This document shows, one piece after another, positions 25,865 through 33,041 of a stretch of DNA of 36,419 nucleotides; the first letter of the stretch is position 1; the number at the start of each line of letters is the position of its first letter. This DNA comes from Alistipes sp. ZOR0009 (GTDB lineage: Bacteria > Bacteroidota > Bacteroidia > Bacteroidales > ZOR0009): contig NZ_JTLD01000056.1 in the NCBI RefSeq assembly GCF_000798815.1, positions 1 to 36,419 of the forward strand, in the 5' to 3' direction. Under the pieces are notes generated by a model that was not told where the DNA came from, did not search any database, and was given only the letters and a program-made list of their open reading frames with translations. The position numbers and the translations under genes are program-made.

Positions 25865-26791
25865 CTAGTAATTGTAGATTTTCAAAAGATATTTCCCTTT
25901 ATTATCCGCCAACCATTTTCGTGTTTTTTGTTGAGCAACTGAAAAATCATCAAGCAGCTCCCCAAACTCATCTACTTCAACAGGAAATCCCTCAATCCCC
26001 TTTGCAACTTCTGATATAACATAGTAGCCACAAGGGATAAGATTTGAAGAAGATGGATTCATCGATCTACATTGCAGCGAACCGTCTAAAAGGATTTCTA
26101 TAAGCTTATCGTATATTTTTTTTTGTTTCACATAACCGAAATCTGGTAGTAAAAGAATGAGGCTTGAGCCTTCAGTCTTAATCTTTTCCAATCGAGAAAG
26201 GACTATCGAAATACTACCTTCATCTCCCATTCTTGCCAAAGCGAGCGACATTGACCATTGACTATTTGCAGATACGACCTCCCTAACTTGTATTGATTTT
26301 AAAGAGTCTTTCGTATTTTCACCTCCGATATAACCTAGCAATTTTAAATGCTCCCCTGAGTACCCGTTGCGTCGAGAAGATTTCAATATTTGAGAGATAT
26401 CTTTGCTGGTAAAATAGGACGGTTTAAATTTTTTGAGCAAAGAAACAACGTTACTAACAACTTCTGGTTGAAAATCGTCGAGTCCCTGCAAAACAACAGA
26501 TAAGGCAAATTGCTTAACTGGTTTTGGATCGGACTCCTCCACAAACCCTGCAAGCAAACGGTATGCTTCACCCCTAAAATTCTCATTTGAGTCTTTTGCA
26601 TACCGAGATATCGACCTTAATAAGTCAAACTTATCAGACTCTTTCGAAAGAGACTCCAACGCATGCACATTGGTTTTTTGTTTCCCAAAATCTGAGAAAT
26701 AAACATCAACATTTTTCTGAACCCCCTGTGCTCCAGCCACCAAAATCACAGAAAAATATGTTACGATTGATATTACTAATAATTTTTGCAT
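25865..26791 (-). CDS. Exported HEAT-repeat-like protein, first gene of the toxin operon
   Basis: 308 residues. A signal peptide (MQKLLVISIVTYFSVILVAGAQG) is followed by helical pairs such as SDKFDLLRSISRYAKDSNEN, NFRGEAYRLLAGFVEES and QPEVVSNVVSLLKKF, and later AEDGS-like turns (MGDEGSISIVLSRLEKI). These read as HEAT/ARM-type repeats. Together with the signal peptide they suggest a periplasmic protein-binding scaffold. A Bacteroidota -7 box ends 18 bp upstream, making this the first gene of the seven-gene cluster. A Cys pair late in the chain (QCRSM and PCGYY) could form a disulfide. The function is not known to me; an assembly or adaptor role is inferred from the fold and position. Confidence 0.83.
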   Translation of the reverse strand: MQKLLVISIVTYFSVILVAGAQGVQKNVDVYFSDFGKQKTNVHALESLSKESDKFDLLRSISRYAKDSNENFRGEAYRLLAGFVEESDPKPVKQFALSVVLQGLDDFQPEVVSNVVSLLKKFKPSYFTSKDISQILKSSRRNGYSGEHLKLLGYIGGENTKDSLKSIQVREVVSANSQWSMSLALARMGDEGSISIVLSRLEKIKTEGSSLILLLPDFGYVKQKKIYDKLIEILLDGSLQCRSMNPSSSNLIPCGYYVISEVAKGIEGFPVEVDEFGELLDDFSVAQQKTRKWLADNKGKYLLKIYNY

Positions 26792-26809
26792 ACTATATTT
26801 ATTTCATCA

Positions 26810-26817
26810 CAAAGCTA
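26810..26817 (-). promoter_or_regulatory. -7 box of the toxin operon promoter
   Basis: On the minus strand this reads TAGCTTTG, a perfect match to the Bacteroidota -7 consensus TAnnTTTG. It lies 18 bp before the ATG of the HEAT-like gene, implying a leader of only about 10-13 nt. No TTG is seen at the expected -33 distance, so the promoter may be weak or activator-dependent. No other good match was found inside the operon, although I did not scan it exhaustively. Confidence 0.5.
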
Positions 26818-27109
26818 ACAATACAACCATCTCCATTAATTACACTATTACTATTTAACCATAAATATGTAGTATAATAAAAGAGAACGCACAATATTCT
26901 CAAAACCCTCACACATACCCCAACGAATAAATTTGCACAATAGCAGATTTATCACCCTCTAAATCTCCGAGCCTCATCTGTGACGGCATGTATATGCGAC
27001 TCTGTATATTTATATCCAGTGAAGAGTGTAAAAGGTTATTGCAGTAGCAACTCCTCTCTCCAAAACCAACCCAAACTGCCTACAGAGGTGCTATAGCCTA
27101 CATAATTGC

Positions 27110-27117
27110 TATATTTG
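27110..27117 (+). promoter_or_regulatory. -7 box for the small lipoprotein gene
   Basis: TATATTTG matches the TAnnTTTG consensus exactly and lies shortly upstream of the lipoprotein gene. No clear -33 TTG accompanies it. A start site a few bases downstream would place the AGGAGG at 27138-27143 in the leader. The remaining stretch between the divergent genes (26818-27109) holds nothing I recognise. Confidence 0.45.
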
Positions 27118-27196
27118 CAGCCTCAAAGCAAGAACAGAGGAGGAAGATATGCCTACCTTTCCTATTTTGAAACACTATAAACCCAAATATAAGCAG

Positions 27197-27643
27197 ATGA
27201 AAATTTTAAAAATCAGCATTCTACTCCTAGTAGTAGCACTTACCTTTTCGTGCAGCAAAAGCGAGGACCAACCGAAGCCCGACTTTTCCGTTCTTGGCCT
27301 ATCCTCATTTACCATTAATGGAGTTACGGTAGATGTTAAAAATACATGCCTATCCAGTAGTAGTAACGAACTCTTGTTTACTGCAAGTAGAACAGAAAAC
27401 AACCTTAACCTTCGGAGCTTTAAGGCTTGGTATGTTATTTTTATAAAAAAGGGAGTACAGCCCAGCGTTAGCGCAAGCAGCATCTACCCCGATGCTACGA
27501 TTACGGTTACCAAAAAAGATAACTTCAACAATATGGAAACCTACAGCGTAGAGGTAAAGAGGGATGGGTATAAGGAGGTAGGAACCTACTTTTTCTCATT
27601 TAAGATTCTCGAACCAAAAACAGCAGCCCAGATACAAGGGTAA
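27197..27643 (+). CDS. Small lipoprotein of unknown function
   Basis: From ATG 27197 the protein has 148 residues and starts with a textbook lipoprotein signal (MKILKISILLLVVALTFSC) with lipobox Cys19 followed by SKSEDQPKP. The mature part is beta-rich and contains ITVTKKDNFNNMETYSVEVK, resembling a single Ig-like or cadherin-like sandwich in which a value is set against a pattern of charged strands. An in-frame ATG at 27149 has an unusually good ribosome binding site (GAGGAGGAAG, 27137-27146) for this phylum, but it would add 16 polar residues before the signal peptide, so I prefer 27197. It is probably anchored in the outer membrane. It converges on the collagen-like lipoprotein gene and shares a terminator with it. 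Confidence 0.75.
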   Translation: MKILKISILLLVVALTFSCSKSEDQPKPDFSVLGLSSFTINGVTVDVKNTCLSSSSNELLFTASRTENNLNLRSFKAWYVIFIKKGVQPSVSASSIYPDATITVTKKDNFNNMETYSVEVKRDGYKEVGTYFFSFKILEPKTAAQIQG

Positions 27644-27697
27644 GCGGAACAATAGAACCTTTGTAGGATACTAATACAGGCTTGCCGAATAAAGTAA

Positions 27698-27737
27698 AAG
27701 CGGCGTTGCTCTTTATGATGGAAGAGCAACGCCGCTT
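27698..27737. terminator. Bidirectional intrinsic terminator between convergent genes
   Basis: AAGCGGCGTTGCTCTT (27698-27713) pairs perfectly with AAGAGCAACGCCGCTT (27722-27737) over 16 bp with an 8-base loop. It is followed by ATTTTATAAA on the plus side. It lies between the 3' ends of two convergent lipoprotein genes and can serve both. Confidence 0.85.
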
Positions 27738-27752
27738 ATTTTATAAACATTC

Positions 27753-28187
27753 CTACCAGTTCATTACCACCCTAAATCGGGTAGCAGGAGGAACAACAGA
27801 GGTGTTAAAATCGCTATACTGAACATACAACCTTATCGATCCTGGCGCAAAATCGAAGTCGTAGGTCTCGGTCCACGCTGCCTTTCCGTCTGTTTTATGG
27901 GTTACGTAGGGCAGTGGAGCTTGTATATTATCCTTTGTATACATGTACACAAACACATTCCCTTTTTCGGCAATAAAGGTTGATAGCCGAGGTATTGCCA
28001 GATCGGCATAGTAGTAGGAGCTTGCTCCGTTTACGGTTCCGCTCAGCGTCCATTTAGGGACCGACCACTCCGATACGTCCCAATTAGTGCCTGGGCCGGG
28101 AGGTCCATCAGGCCCCATAGGGCCTTCTCGCCCTTCGCATCCTAAAAGAAGGAAAGCCACTACAAGTAAAGATAGAAGTCTTCTCAT
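27753..28187 (-). CDS. Collagen-like lipoprotein
   Basis: 144 residues. The signal MRRLLSLLVVAFLLLGC ends in a lipobox with Cys17. Directly after it come five collagen-type Gly-X-Y triplets (GREGPMGPDGPPGPG). The rest is a compact beta-sandwich with aromatic strands (SSYYYADLAIPRL, NVFVYMYTK, SIRLYVQYSD). Small lipoproteins with a short collagen stretch right after the lipid anchor are common in Bacteroidota, but their function is not established. It is probably on the outer membrane. A -7 box about 115 bp upstream suggests a long leader. Confidence 0.8.
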   Translation of the reverse strand: MRRLLSLLVVAFLLLGCEGREGPMGPDGPPGPGTNWDVSEWSVPKWTLSGTVNGASSYYYADLAIPRLSTFIAEKGNVFVYMYTKDNIQAPLPYVTHKTDGKAAWTETYDFDFAPGSIRLYVQYSDFNTSVVPPATRFRVVMNW

Positions 28188-28302
28188 GATCTTCTCTATT
28201 ATTTATTGAACATGGTAAAAAGTAAGCATCGGTCAACGCTTGTTGATGTGCAACAAGCTGCTAAACATATATAAGAAACAAATGCATCCCATTTGTACTA
28301 AC

Positions 28303-28310
28303 CAAATATA
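28303..28310 (-). promoter_or_regulatory. -7 box for the collagen-like lipoprotein gene
   Basis: The minus strand reads TATATTTG, an exact TAnnTTTG match, about 115 bp upstream of the lipoprotein start. The nearest TTTG upstream is closer than the usual 19-23 bp spacing, so the -33 element is not supported. The implied leader is about 105-110 nt, with no riboswitch-like structure that I recognise. Confidence 0.4.
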
Positions 28311-28529
28311 GGAAAAAAGTTAAGCCAAACGCAGCTGGTAAATCCCATTTTAAGTAAAACACCCCTATAAAAAAGCATATACCCACAAGGTGTTACGCTT
28401 CGCGGAACTAATGAGGTTCATCCTGCAACTAAATTTTGACGGGCTCTACGAGTGCTGCGCTTGTAGGGTGTAATGCCCGTGCCGCCAGCTGTGTTTTAAG
28501 CCAATTTACCACAAGTATTGCCGCTACGC

Positions 28530-28560
28530 TTGGCTGAGATGCTTTTAAAGGCTATGTTTG
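28530..28560 (+). promoter_or_regulatory. Bacteroidota promoter (-33 TTGG, -7 TATGTTTG) of the FemAB-like gene
   Basis: TTGG at 28530-28533 and TATGTTTG at 28553-28560 are separated by 19 bp and match the phylum consensus TTTG-N19-22-TAnnTTTG well. Transcription would start around 28565-28568, giving a leader of about 25 nt before ATG 28591. It also shows that the in-frame TTG at 28558, inside the -7 box, is not the translation start. Confidence 0.65.
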
Positions 28561-28590
28561 CCCGCTGCCATACCCAAAATAAAAGTAAAC

Positions 28591-29715
28591 ATGCTTACAG
28601 CTATTTGCAGCAAGAGCACTGAGCAGCTCTTCAAGACGTCCATTGTTCAGCAAACCGCCTTTTGGTCGGTGGTAAAGGAGATGATGGGGGTTAACACCAT
28701 TGCGCTAAACTTTAAGATCAACCGGTCGCACCTCGACAACGACCACCAAAGCCTTGGTAGCATAGAATCGGACATTCTGGTGGTGGTACAGCAGGTAGAC
28801 AGCCTGTACTCGATTGCCTACGTACCCTACGGACCAGAACTCGAGCCGCGAGAAGATCTACAGGGAACCTTTCTGGAGGAGCTCTCGGAGTGCTTACGCT
28901 CGCATCTTCCTAAAAATTGTATTATGATTCGCTACGACCTGTGCTGGGAGTCGTACTGGGCCAAGGATAGCAGCTTTTACGACGAGAACGGGCTGTGGAA
29001 CGGTCCGCCAGCGCATACGACGCAGGAGCTACGCTTTAACATGAACACCATCGGGTGGAACTTCCGCAAGGCACAAGGGAATATACTCCCCTCGAATACC
29101 ATTTACTTGGACCTGCACAAGGAACCTTCGGCCATGCTCGACGCCATGAAGCCAAAAACGCGCTACAACATTGGGCTGTCGGAGCGCAAGGGGGTTACGG
29201 TGCGCTCGATAGGCATTGAGCAGATCGATGTTTGGTATGCGCTATACCAAGAGACAGCCGCGCGAAACGGCATTTACCTGCACGACATCGAATACTTTAG
29301 GGCGGTACTTATGGCCAAGGCCAACAGCACGCAATCGCCCGCCGAGGTGCTGCTGCTGGTTGCGGAAGCGGAATCGACACCGCTTGCAGCACTCTTTTTG
29401 GTGATGACAGGCAGCCGAGGCTCGTACTTGTACGGTGCATCGTCGAGCCGAGGACGAAACGTGATGGCAACATACGCGCTACAGTGGGCTGCCATACGTA
29501 TTGCCCGCGAAAAGGGGTGTACCGAGTACGATATGTTTGGTGTAGCGCCACGTCCGGAGCCTTCGCATCCGCTTTACGGCCTTTACCGCTTTAAGACGGG
29601 CTTTGGAGGGAACCTATTTCACTCGATGGGCTGCTGGGATTACCCGCTTATTGGCGATATGTACACCTACTACACCTCGCTGGAGCTTAAAGGGCAGGGA
29701 TACCATGTTAGCTAG
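28591..29715 (+). CDS. FemAB/GNAT-like peptidyl or acyl transferase
   Basis: 374 residues, cytoplasmic, no signal peptide. The C-terminal half carries the FemABX-type GNAT pattern: MKPKTRYNIGLSERKGV (about residue 186, the family's K-x-R-Y/x-N-I-x-x-A/S-x-x-x-G block), LLLVAEAESTPLAALFLVM, then SYLYGASSSRGRNVMATYAL and a Y-D-M-F-G-V-A block followed by YRFKTGFGG. FemABX enzymes transfer amino acids from aminoacyl-tRNA to peptidoglycan precursors, and relatives modify other acceptors, so the substrate here is unknown. Length is normal for the family (about 330-420). The start at 28591 is supported by the promoter just upstream. It is a monocistronic gene, and a microsatellite begins 43 bp after its stop. 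Confidence 0.85.
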   Translation: MLTAICSKSTEQLFKTSIVQQTAFWSVVKEMMGVNTIALNFKINRSHLDNDHQSLGSIESDILVVVQQVDSLYSIAYVPYGPELEPREDLQGTFLEELSECLRSHLPKNCIMIRYDLCWESYWAKDSSFYDENGLWNGPPAHTTQELRFNMNTIGWNFRKAQGNILPSNTIYLDLHKEPSAMLDAMKPKTRYNIGLSERKGVTVRSIGIEQIDVWYALYQETAARNGIYLHDIEYFRAVLMAKANSTQSPAEVLLLVAEAESTPLAALFLVMTGSRGSYLYGASSSRGRNVMATYALQWAAIRIAREKGCTEYDMFGVAPRPEPSHPLYGLYRFKTGFGGNLFHSMGCWDYPLIGDMYTYYTSLELKGQGYHVS

Positions 29716-29757
29716 CTGATTACGTATGGGGAATCGACTGTAGAATGGGTGGAATAT

Positions 29758-29866
29758 GAGATGTGAGATATGAGATATGAGATGTGAGATATGAGATATG
29801 AGATATGAGATGTGAGATATGAGATGTGAGATATGAGATGTGAGATGTGAGATGTGAGATGTGAGA
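29758..29866. repeat. 7-bp microsatellite GAGATRT (15 units)
   Basis: Fifteen perfect 7-bp units, each GAGATAT or GAGATGT, followed by a partial GAGA. The variable base alternates A and G irregularly in the first part and is G in the last four units, suggesting recent unit amplification at the right end. It starts 43 bp after the FemAB-like gene and stops just before repeat A copy 2. Minus-strand open frames here are only the repeat (SHISHLI). Confidence 0.9.
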
Positions 29867-29880
29867 ATTTTCTTATATTT

Positions 29881-30206
29881 TTTTCTTGCCATTCCTTTTT
29901 TGGCGCAAAAAAGGAATCGAAAAAACATGGCAAGAATTAACTCGCACCGTCGGCTTATAGAGTCTTAACTCTTTTATGTTTGCTGTAGATCGATTTAGGG
30001 TTACAATTTGGGTGATGGTCGACTCCCCGAGCGTGCTCAAACAGAATTCTTGCCTGCGATGTGTGGCTGCGCCACGGGTGTTGACGGATGGATGATTCGC
30101 TTGCTACTATACGATAGCTGCCGGACTAGGGAAACGCTTTTGAAAAAGATGAAATTAGTGTATGTAGTATTGTATGCAGAGCGTAGTAAGGACGTTACGC
30201 TCTGCG
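29881..30206 (+). repeat. Structured repeat A, copy 2 (full length)
   Basis: Inner hairpin ATTCCTTTTTTG (29891-29902) with CAAAAAAGGAAT (29906-29917) around GCG. Outer arm TTCTTGCCAT (29883-29892) with ATGGCAAGAA (29927-29936), which overlaps the inner stem by two bases. Alternative long-range partner AATTCTTGCC (30045-30054) for GGCAAGAATT (29929-29938). Hairpins GAGC/GCTC (30029-30038) and GTGGC/GCCAC (30063-30075). A 3' hairpin pairs GCAGAGCGTA (30176-30185) with TACGCTCTGC (30196-30205). It is nearly identical to copy 4 apart from this last hairpin, whose stem bases change in a compensatory way. The 81-residue open frame inside it has no protein-like features. Confidence 0.85.
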
Positions 30207-30229
30207 AATTTCTGATAAACGGGAGGTGG

Positions 30230-30418
30230 CTATGGTGTATTGGGACTTTTTAAAATCAGCAGCAATATCTTTAGAAGAATGCCTGCACATCCGACAATAA
30301 CCATGAACAACCATAGCTTCCCCTTTGAGGAGGTATTGGGTATAACCCCCTTTTTTAGCCAAATACCTAACACTACCAGTATTATTGGCAGTATAAAGCC
30401 GCTTAGTAACTCAACCAT
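30230..30418 (-). CDS. Small two-helix membrane protein
   Basis: 62 residues with two hydrophobic segments (LLSGFILPIILVVLGIWL and LWLFMVIVGCAGILLKILLLI) linked by a short basic loop (KKGVIPNTSSKGK). This is the form of a small inner-membrane hairpin protein with both ends outside and the loop in the cytoplasm. The downstream hairpin of repeat A copy 2 (30176-30205) may act as its terminator. I do not recognise a family. The coherent membrane pattern argues for a real gene. Confidence 0.6.
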   Translation of the reverse strand: MVELLSGFILPIILVVLGIWLKKGVIPNTSSKGKLWLFMVIVGCAGILLKILLLILKSPNTP

Positions 30419-30471
30419 TTTGCTTTTAAATTTACAGGTGATGCCACCTATGCGACTATCACCTTAGCTCC

Positions 30472-30500
30472 TAAAAAAAGCAGCAGAACAGGTCTGCTGC
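30472..30500 (-). terminator. Intrinsic terminator of the Tim44-like gene
   Basis: Read on the minus strand, GCAGCAGA pairs with TCTGCTGC over 8 bp around a 5-base loop and is followed by seven T's. It lies 27 bp after the stop of the Tim44-like gene and separates it from the small membrane protein gene. Confidence 0.85.
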
Positions 30501-30526
30501 ATTACGTTAATTCGTTTAGGCGGGTG

Positions 30527-31201
30527 CTAGCAATTCTCTTCGTGGTAGTTTCGGGCCTTTAAGACATCCCAAATGCTTACCTTATTGTCAATGCTATCCA
30601 GCAGCCACTTATTATCTTTCCTTATAAAATGGTAGGTATCGGTAAAGCTCTCGCGCTCCTTCTTCGGATTCTTTGTGATGCTGCCAGATTTTTCATCTAC
30701 CGTATAATCGAGCAGCTCTCCTTTTATGTGGGCCACATAGGCGTCTTGCGAATTATCCAAGTAGTCTTCGCAACCAATTATCCTGACATCGGATACGAAG
30801 ATACCGGATACGATATTTTTTTCGCCATTCCGTTTCATGAGCTCGAGCTGCAAGCTGTAGTCTTCGTATAGGCTTGGAGTAACTATATCCTTTACTTTTT
30901 CGATATTTCGTTCCATCCAGGCGTCCTGCATTCTAAAAAACACCTTCTTGGCGTTATCCCTCATTTGCTCAAAATTCCAGAAAGAATCTTGCTGGGCGCT
31001 TTCCTTGATTACCTTACGGCTTTTACCAACCTTAAAGAATAGGATAACGGAGATAATTAGCGTATATACTCCCCAAATGATTAGCCCAATTATGCCTCCC
31101 GATCCCTTGCCTCCTCCGCCTCCGGCACGAGCAAAGGCGTCTACACTAATAACTAGAACTGGTAATAACGCTAAAAGTCTAAATTTTAATTTAGTTGTCA
31201 T
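30527..31201 (-). CDS. Tim44-like domain membrane protein
   Basis: 224 residues from ATG 31201, which gives a clean signal peptide (MTTKLKFRLLALLPVLVISVDAFA). The next ATG upstream (31228) would add nine residues and bury the signal. After a glycine-rich linker (GGGGGKGSGG) comes one membrane helix (GLIIWGVYTLIISVILFF), then a domain starting FWNFEQMRDNAKKVFFRMQDAWMERNIEKV and continuing through PSLYEDYSLQLELMKRN to FIRKDNKWLLDSID. This is the Tim44-like/NTF2-like fold found in bacterial membrane proteins of mostly unknown role. The gene ends in a good terminator. Confidence 0.82.
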   Translation of the reverse strand: MTTKLKFRLLALLPVLVISVDAFARAGGGGGKGSGGIIGLIIWGVYTLIISVILFFKVGKSRKVIKESAQQDSFWNFEQMRDNAKKVFFRMQDAWMERNIEKVKDIVTPSLYEDYSLQLELMKRNGEKNIVSGIFVSDVRIIGCEDYLDNSQDAYVAHIKGELLDYTVDEKSGSITKNPKKERESFTDTYHFIRKDNKWLLDSIDNKVSIWDVLKARNYHEENC

Positions 31202-31481
31202 ACTATAAATGTTTATTCTTTTTTGCAATTTCCAACAGCAGCATAATCATACCTCGCAGCCATCATCGTCTTACGCGATAGGTGCCAAATGGTGTCCTAT
31301 CTCATTAACTTCACCCTTATAGGCAATACCTATCGGATAGCTAAGATGAAACTAGAGCCTTGTACGAAAAGAAGAGTTCCAACTTTAAGAACAAAATTTT
31401 TGGGTTGATATAGCGTAGCATGGACGATGCGCCCAGCAGAAATGAAATTTCTCTTTTGCTAAGTTCTAGCGTACTTTTGCC

Positions 31482-31707
31482 TGCCAAAAGTAGCAAAAAA
31501 GCAATGCGCAGTAGTGAAGATGTATTTAACTACTCAATATTTTTCTTCCTGCTATTTTTCTGGCGCAAAAAGGTAGCGCAAAAAATAGGACGAAAATTAA
31601 CTCGCACCATCGGCTTATAGAGCCTTAACTCTTTTATGTTTGCTGTAGATCGATTTAGGGTTACGCTTTAGGTTATCCTTAACATACCAAGCGCTGCTTA
31701 TAAGAAA
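31482..31707 (+). repeat. C module plus structured repeat A, copy 3 (decayed 3' half)
   Basis: It starts with the C module (AAAAGTAGCAAAAAAGC), then inner hairpin GCTATTTTTCTG/CAAAAAGGTAGC around GCG, and AACTCGCACCATCGGC at 31599-31614. Outer-arm bases are CCT with AGG, where copy 1 has CCC with GGG. Further on, AAGC-GCT-GCTT (31689-31699) corresponds to the GAGC/GCTC hairpin with its first pair changed from G-C to A-T. The downstream partner is degenerate. Copy 4 starts directly afterwards. The 280 bp before this, back to 31202, holds only short weak inverted repeats such as ATAGG-CAATA-CCTAT. Confidence 0.65.
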
Positions 31708-31725
31708 ATACTTTCCTCCTATAAT

Positions 31726-32052
31726 ATTTTCTTGTCATTCCTTTTTTGGCGCAAAAAAGGAATCGAAAAAACATGGCAAGAATTAACTCGCACCGTCGGC
31801 TTATAGAGCCTTAACTCTTTTATGTTTGCTGCAGATCGATTTAGGGTTACAATTTGGGTGATGGTCGACTCCCCGAGCGTGCTCAAACAGAATTCTTGCC
31901 TGCGATGTGTGGCTGCGCCACGGGTGTTGACGGATGGATGATTCGCTTGCTACTATACGATAGCTGCCGGACTGGGGAAACGCTTTTGAAAAAGATGAAA
32001 TTAGTGTATGTGGTATTGTATGTAGAGCATAGCAAGGATGCTATGCTCTACA
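31726..32052 (+). repeat. Structured repeat A, copy 4 (full length)
   Basis: Nearly identical to copy 2 over more than 300 bp. GGCAAGAATT (31775-31784) pairs with AATTCTTGCC (31891-31900). Its outer left arm reads TTCTTGTCAT instead of TTCTTGCCAT, which a G-U pair tolerates. It ends in the hairpin TGTAGAGCATAGCA (32021-32034)/TGCTATGCTCTACA (32039-32052), 14 perfect pairs around AGGA. The near-identity to copy 2, 1.8 kb away, indicates a recent duplication or gene conversion. Confidence 0.85.
32021..32052 (-). terminator. Hairpin acting as terminator of the 280-residue lipoprotein gene
   Basis: The 14-bp perfect stem with AGGA loop lies 9 bp beyond the stop codon of the minus-strand lipoprotein gene, so repeat A copy 4 seems to supply its transcription end. 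A T-run is weak on this side, so termination efficiency is uncertain. Confidence 0.5.
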
Positions 32053-32061
32053 AGGAAACTT

Positions 32062-32904
32062 TTAGTGCTTCCAAATACCTTGTCCTTTAATATAACGGTT
32101 ATAGAACTTATCAGCAGAAGCGTTCTTAAAATACTTCTCTTTAGCCTCACTCTTTTGACCGCAATACTCCTCGTACCTATATTCGAAAACTTCACTTGCC
32201 GGATAATTTACAACTTCCTTTACGTAAAACTCATTTTCAAATCTAACAAGGCTGTCTGTACGACCAAGGCTATAGGCAATTCTATTGCTGAAAACAAGAG
32301 GACTCTGCTCTTTTGTATAATTCTTTGTTCTAATTCGTTTTTTTGATGGGTATTTAAATAAATCGCAATCTCGTAACAATGATTTATTAATACTATACTC
32401 CGAAATAACTTTTGATGTTTTGGATGGAATGCATACAACCTTTTCTTCGTTGTACGATACAGAAAAGCCTGAAGATGCCATTAATCCAACCGTATTAACT
32501 GCCGAAATCCTATCAGTTTGAACTAAGTCTAAGTAGTTTACACCCGTTACAGATCTAGTAGCCGAAACGCTGCGAGTAGATGCGGCACCCGAACTAGTTG
32601 AATTAGTAAATACCCTACTCCTATAATAGTTGTGAGAGATACCGTTAAGAACAAAGAAGCTCTCCTCCAAATTCAAATAAATATTATGGTCTGTTTTATT
32701 ATAAAATTGAAAGCCAATATTACCACCTTCGCTCCATAGGTTATAGGAAACCTTGCAGTTATCATCTTCGTAAACTAAATTGCTGCTGGTAGCAGCCAAC
32801 TCGTTAGAGGATGCGGTTTTATAAACCTGATAGTACGTTATTGACCCACAAGAAGAGAACAGAGCGGCTGCTAATGCAGCAAATAGAATTCTTTTTGTTT
32901 TCAT
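32062..32904 (-). CDS. Lipoprotein of unknown function
   Basis: 280 residues. The signal MKTKRILFAALAAALFSSC carries the lipobox Cys19, followed by GSITYYQVYKT. The body is mainly beta-strands (CKVSYNLWSEGGNIGFQFYNKTDHNIYLNLEESFF-type), a low-complexity Ser/Thr/Arg loop (STSSGAASTRSVSATRSV), and a helical basic C-terminus. The NIGFQFYNKTD and IYLNLE pattern recalls small Bacteroidota envelope lipoproteins of unknown role. It is probably in the outer membrane. The start is the first ATG and gives an ideal signal peptide. No partner gene is evident; the next gene upstream ends 137 bp away on the same strand. Confidence 0.8.
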   Translation of the reverse strand: MKTKRILFAALAAALFSSCGSITYYQVYKTASSNELAATSSNLVYEDDNCKVSYNLWSEGGNIGFQFYNKTDHNIYLNLEESFFVLNGISHNYYRSRVFTNSTSSGAASTRSVSATRSVTGVNYLDLVQTDRISAVNTVGLMASSGFSVSYNEEKVVCIPSKTSKVISEYSINKSLLRDCDLFKYPSKKRIRTKNYTKEQSPLVFSNRIAYSLGRTDSLVRFENEFYVKEVVNYPASEVFEYRYEEYCGQKSEAKEKYFKNASADKFYNRYIKGQGIWKH

Positions 32905-33041
32905 TGATTAACAAATTATGATATAAGAAAATTTTTGTCGTATTGTGTAATAAAACTCGTATAACAATAACCTACAAATTACCGTTAAGGCCTGAGGACT
33001 TTAATGGCAAGAGTCTAGCAAGAACATCACGCTCTGCTAGG

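Noticed and set aside
28558-28590. TTG start that would extend the FemAB-like protein by 11 residues
   Set aside because: The codon lies inside a good -7 promoter box, so it would not be in the transcript; ATG 28591 is preferred.
29758-29866. Possible CRISPR array or coding repeat at the GAGATRT tract
   Set aside because: Unit length is 7 bp with no spacers; minus-strand frames merely read out the microsatellite.
30008-30253. An 81-residue plus-strand frame, with a near-copy at 31854-32090
   Set aside because: It lies wholly inside the folded repeat A and includes its hairpins; its residues follow the repeat, the two copies diverge completely after the repeat ends, and nothing suggests selection on protein.
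31202-31228. Upstream ATG for the Tim44-like protein
   Set aside because: It adds nine residues before an otherwise clean signal peptide.
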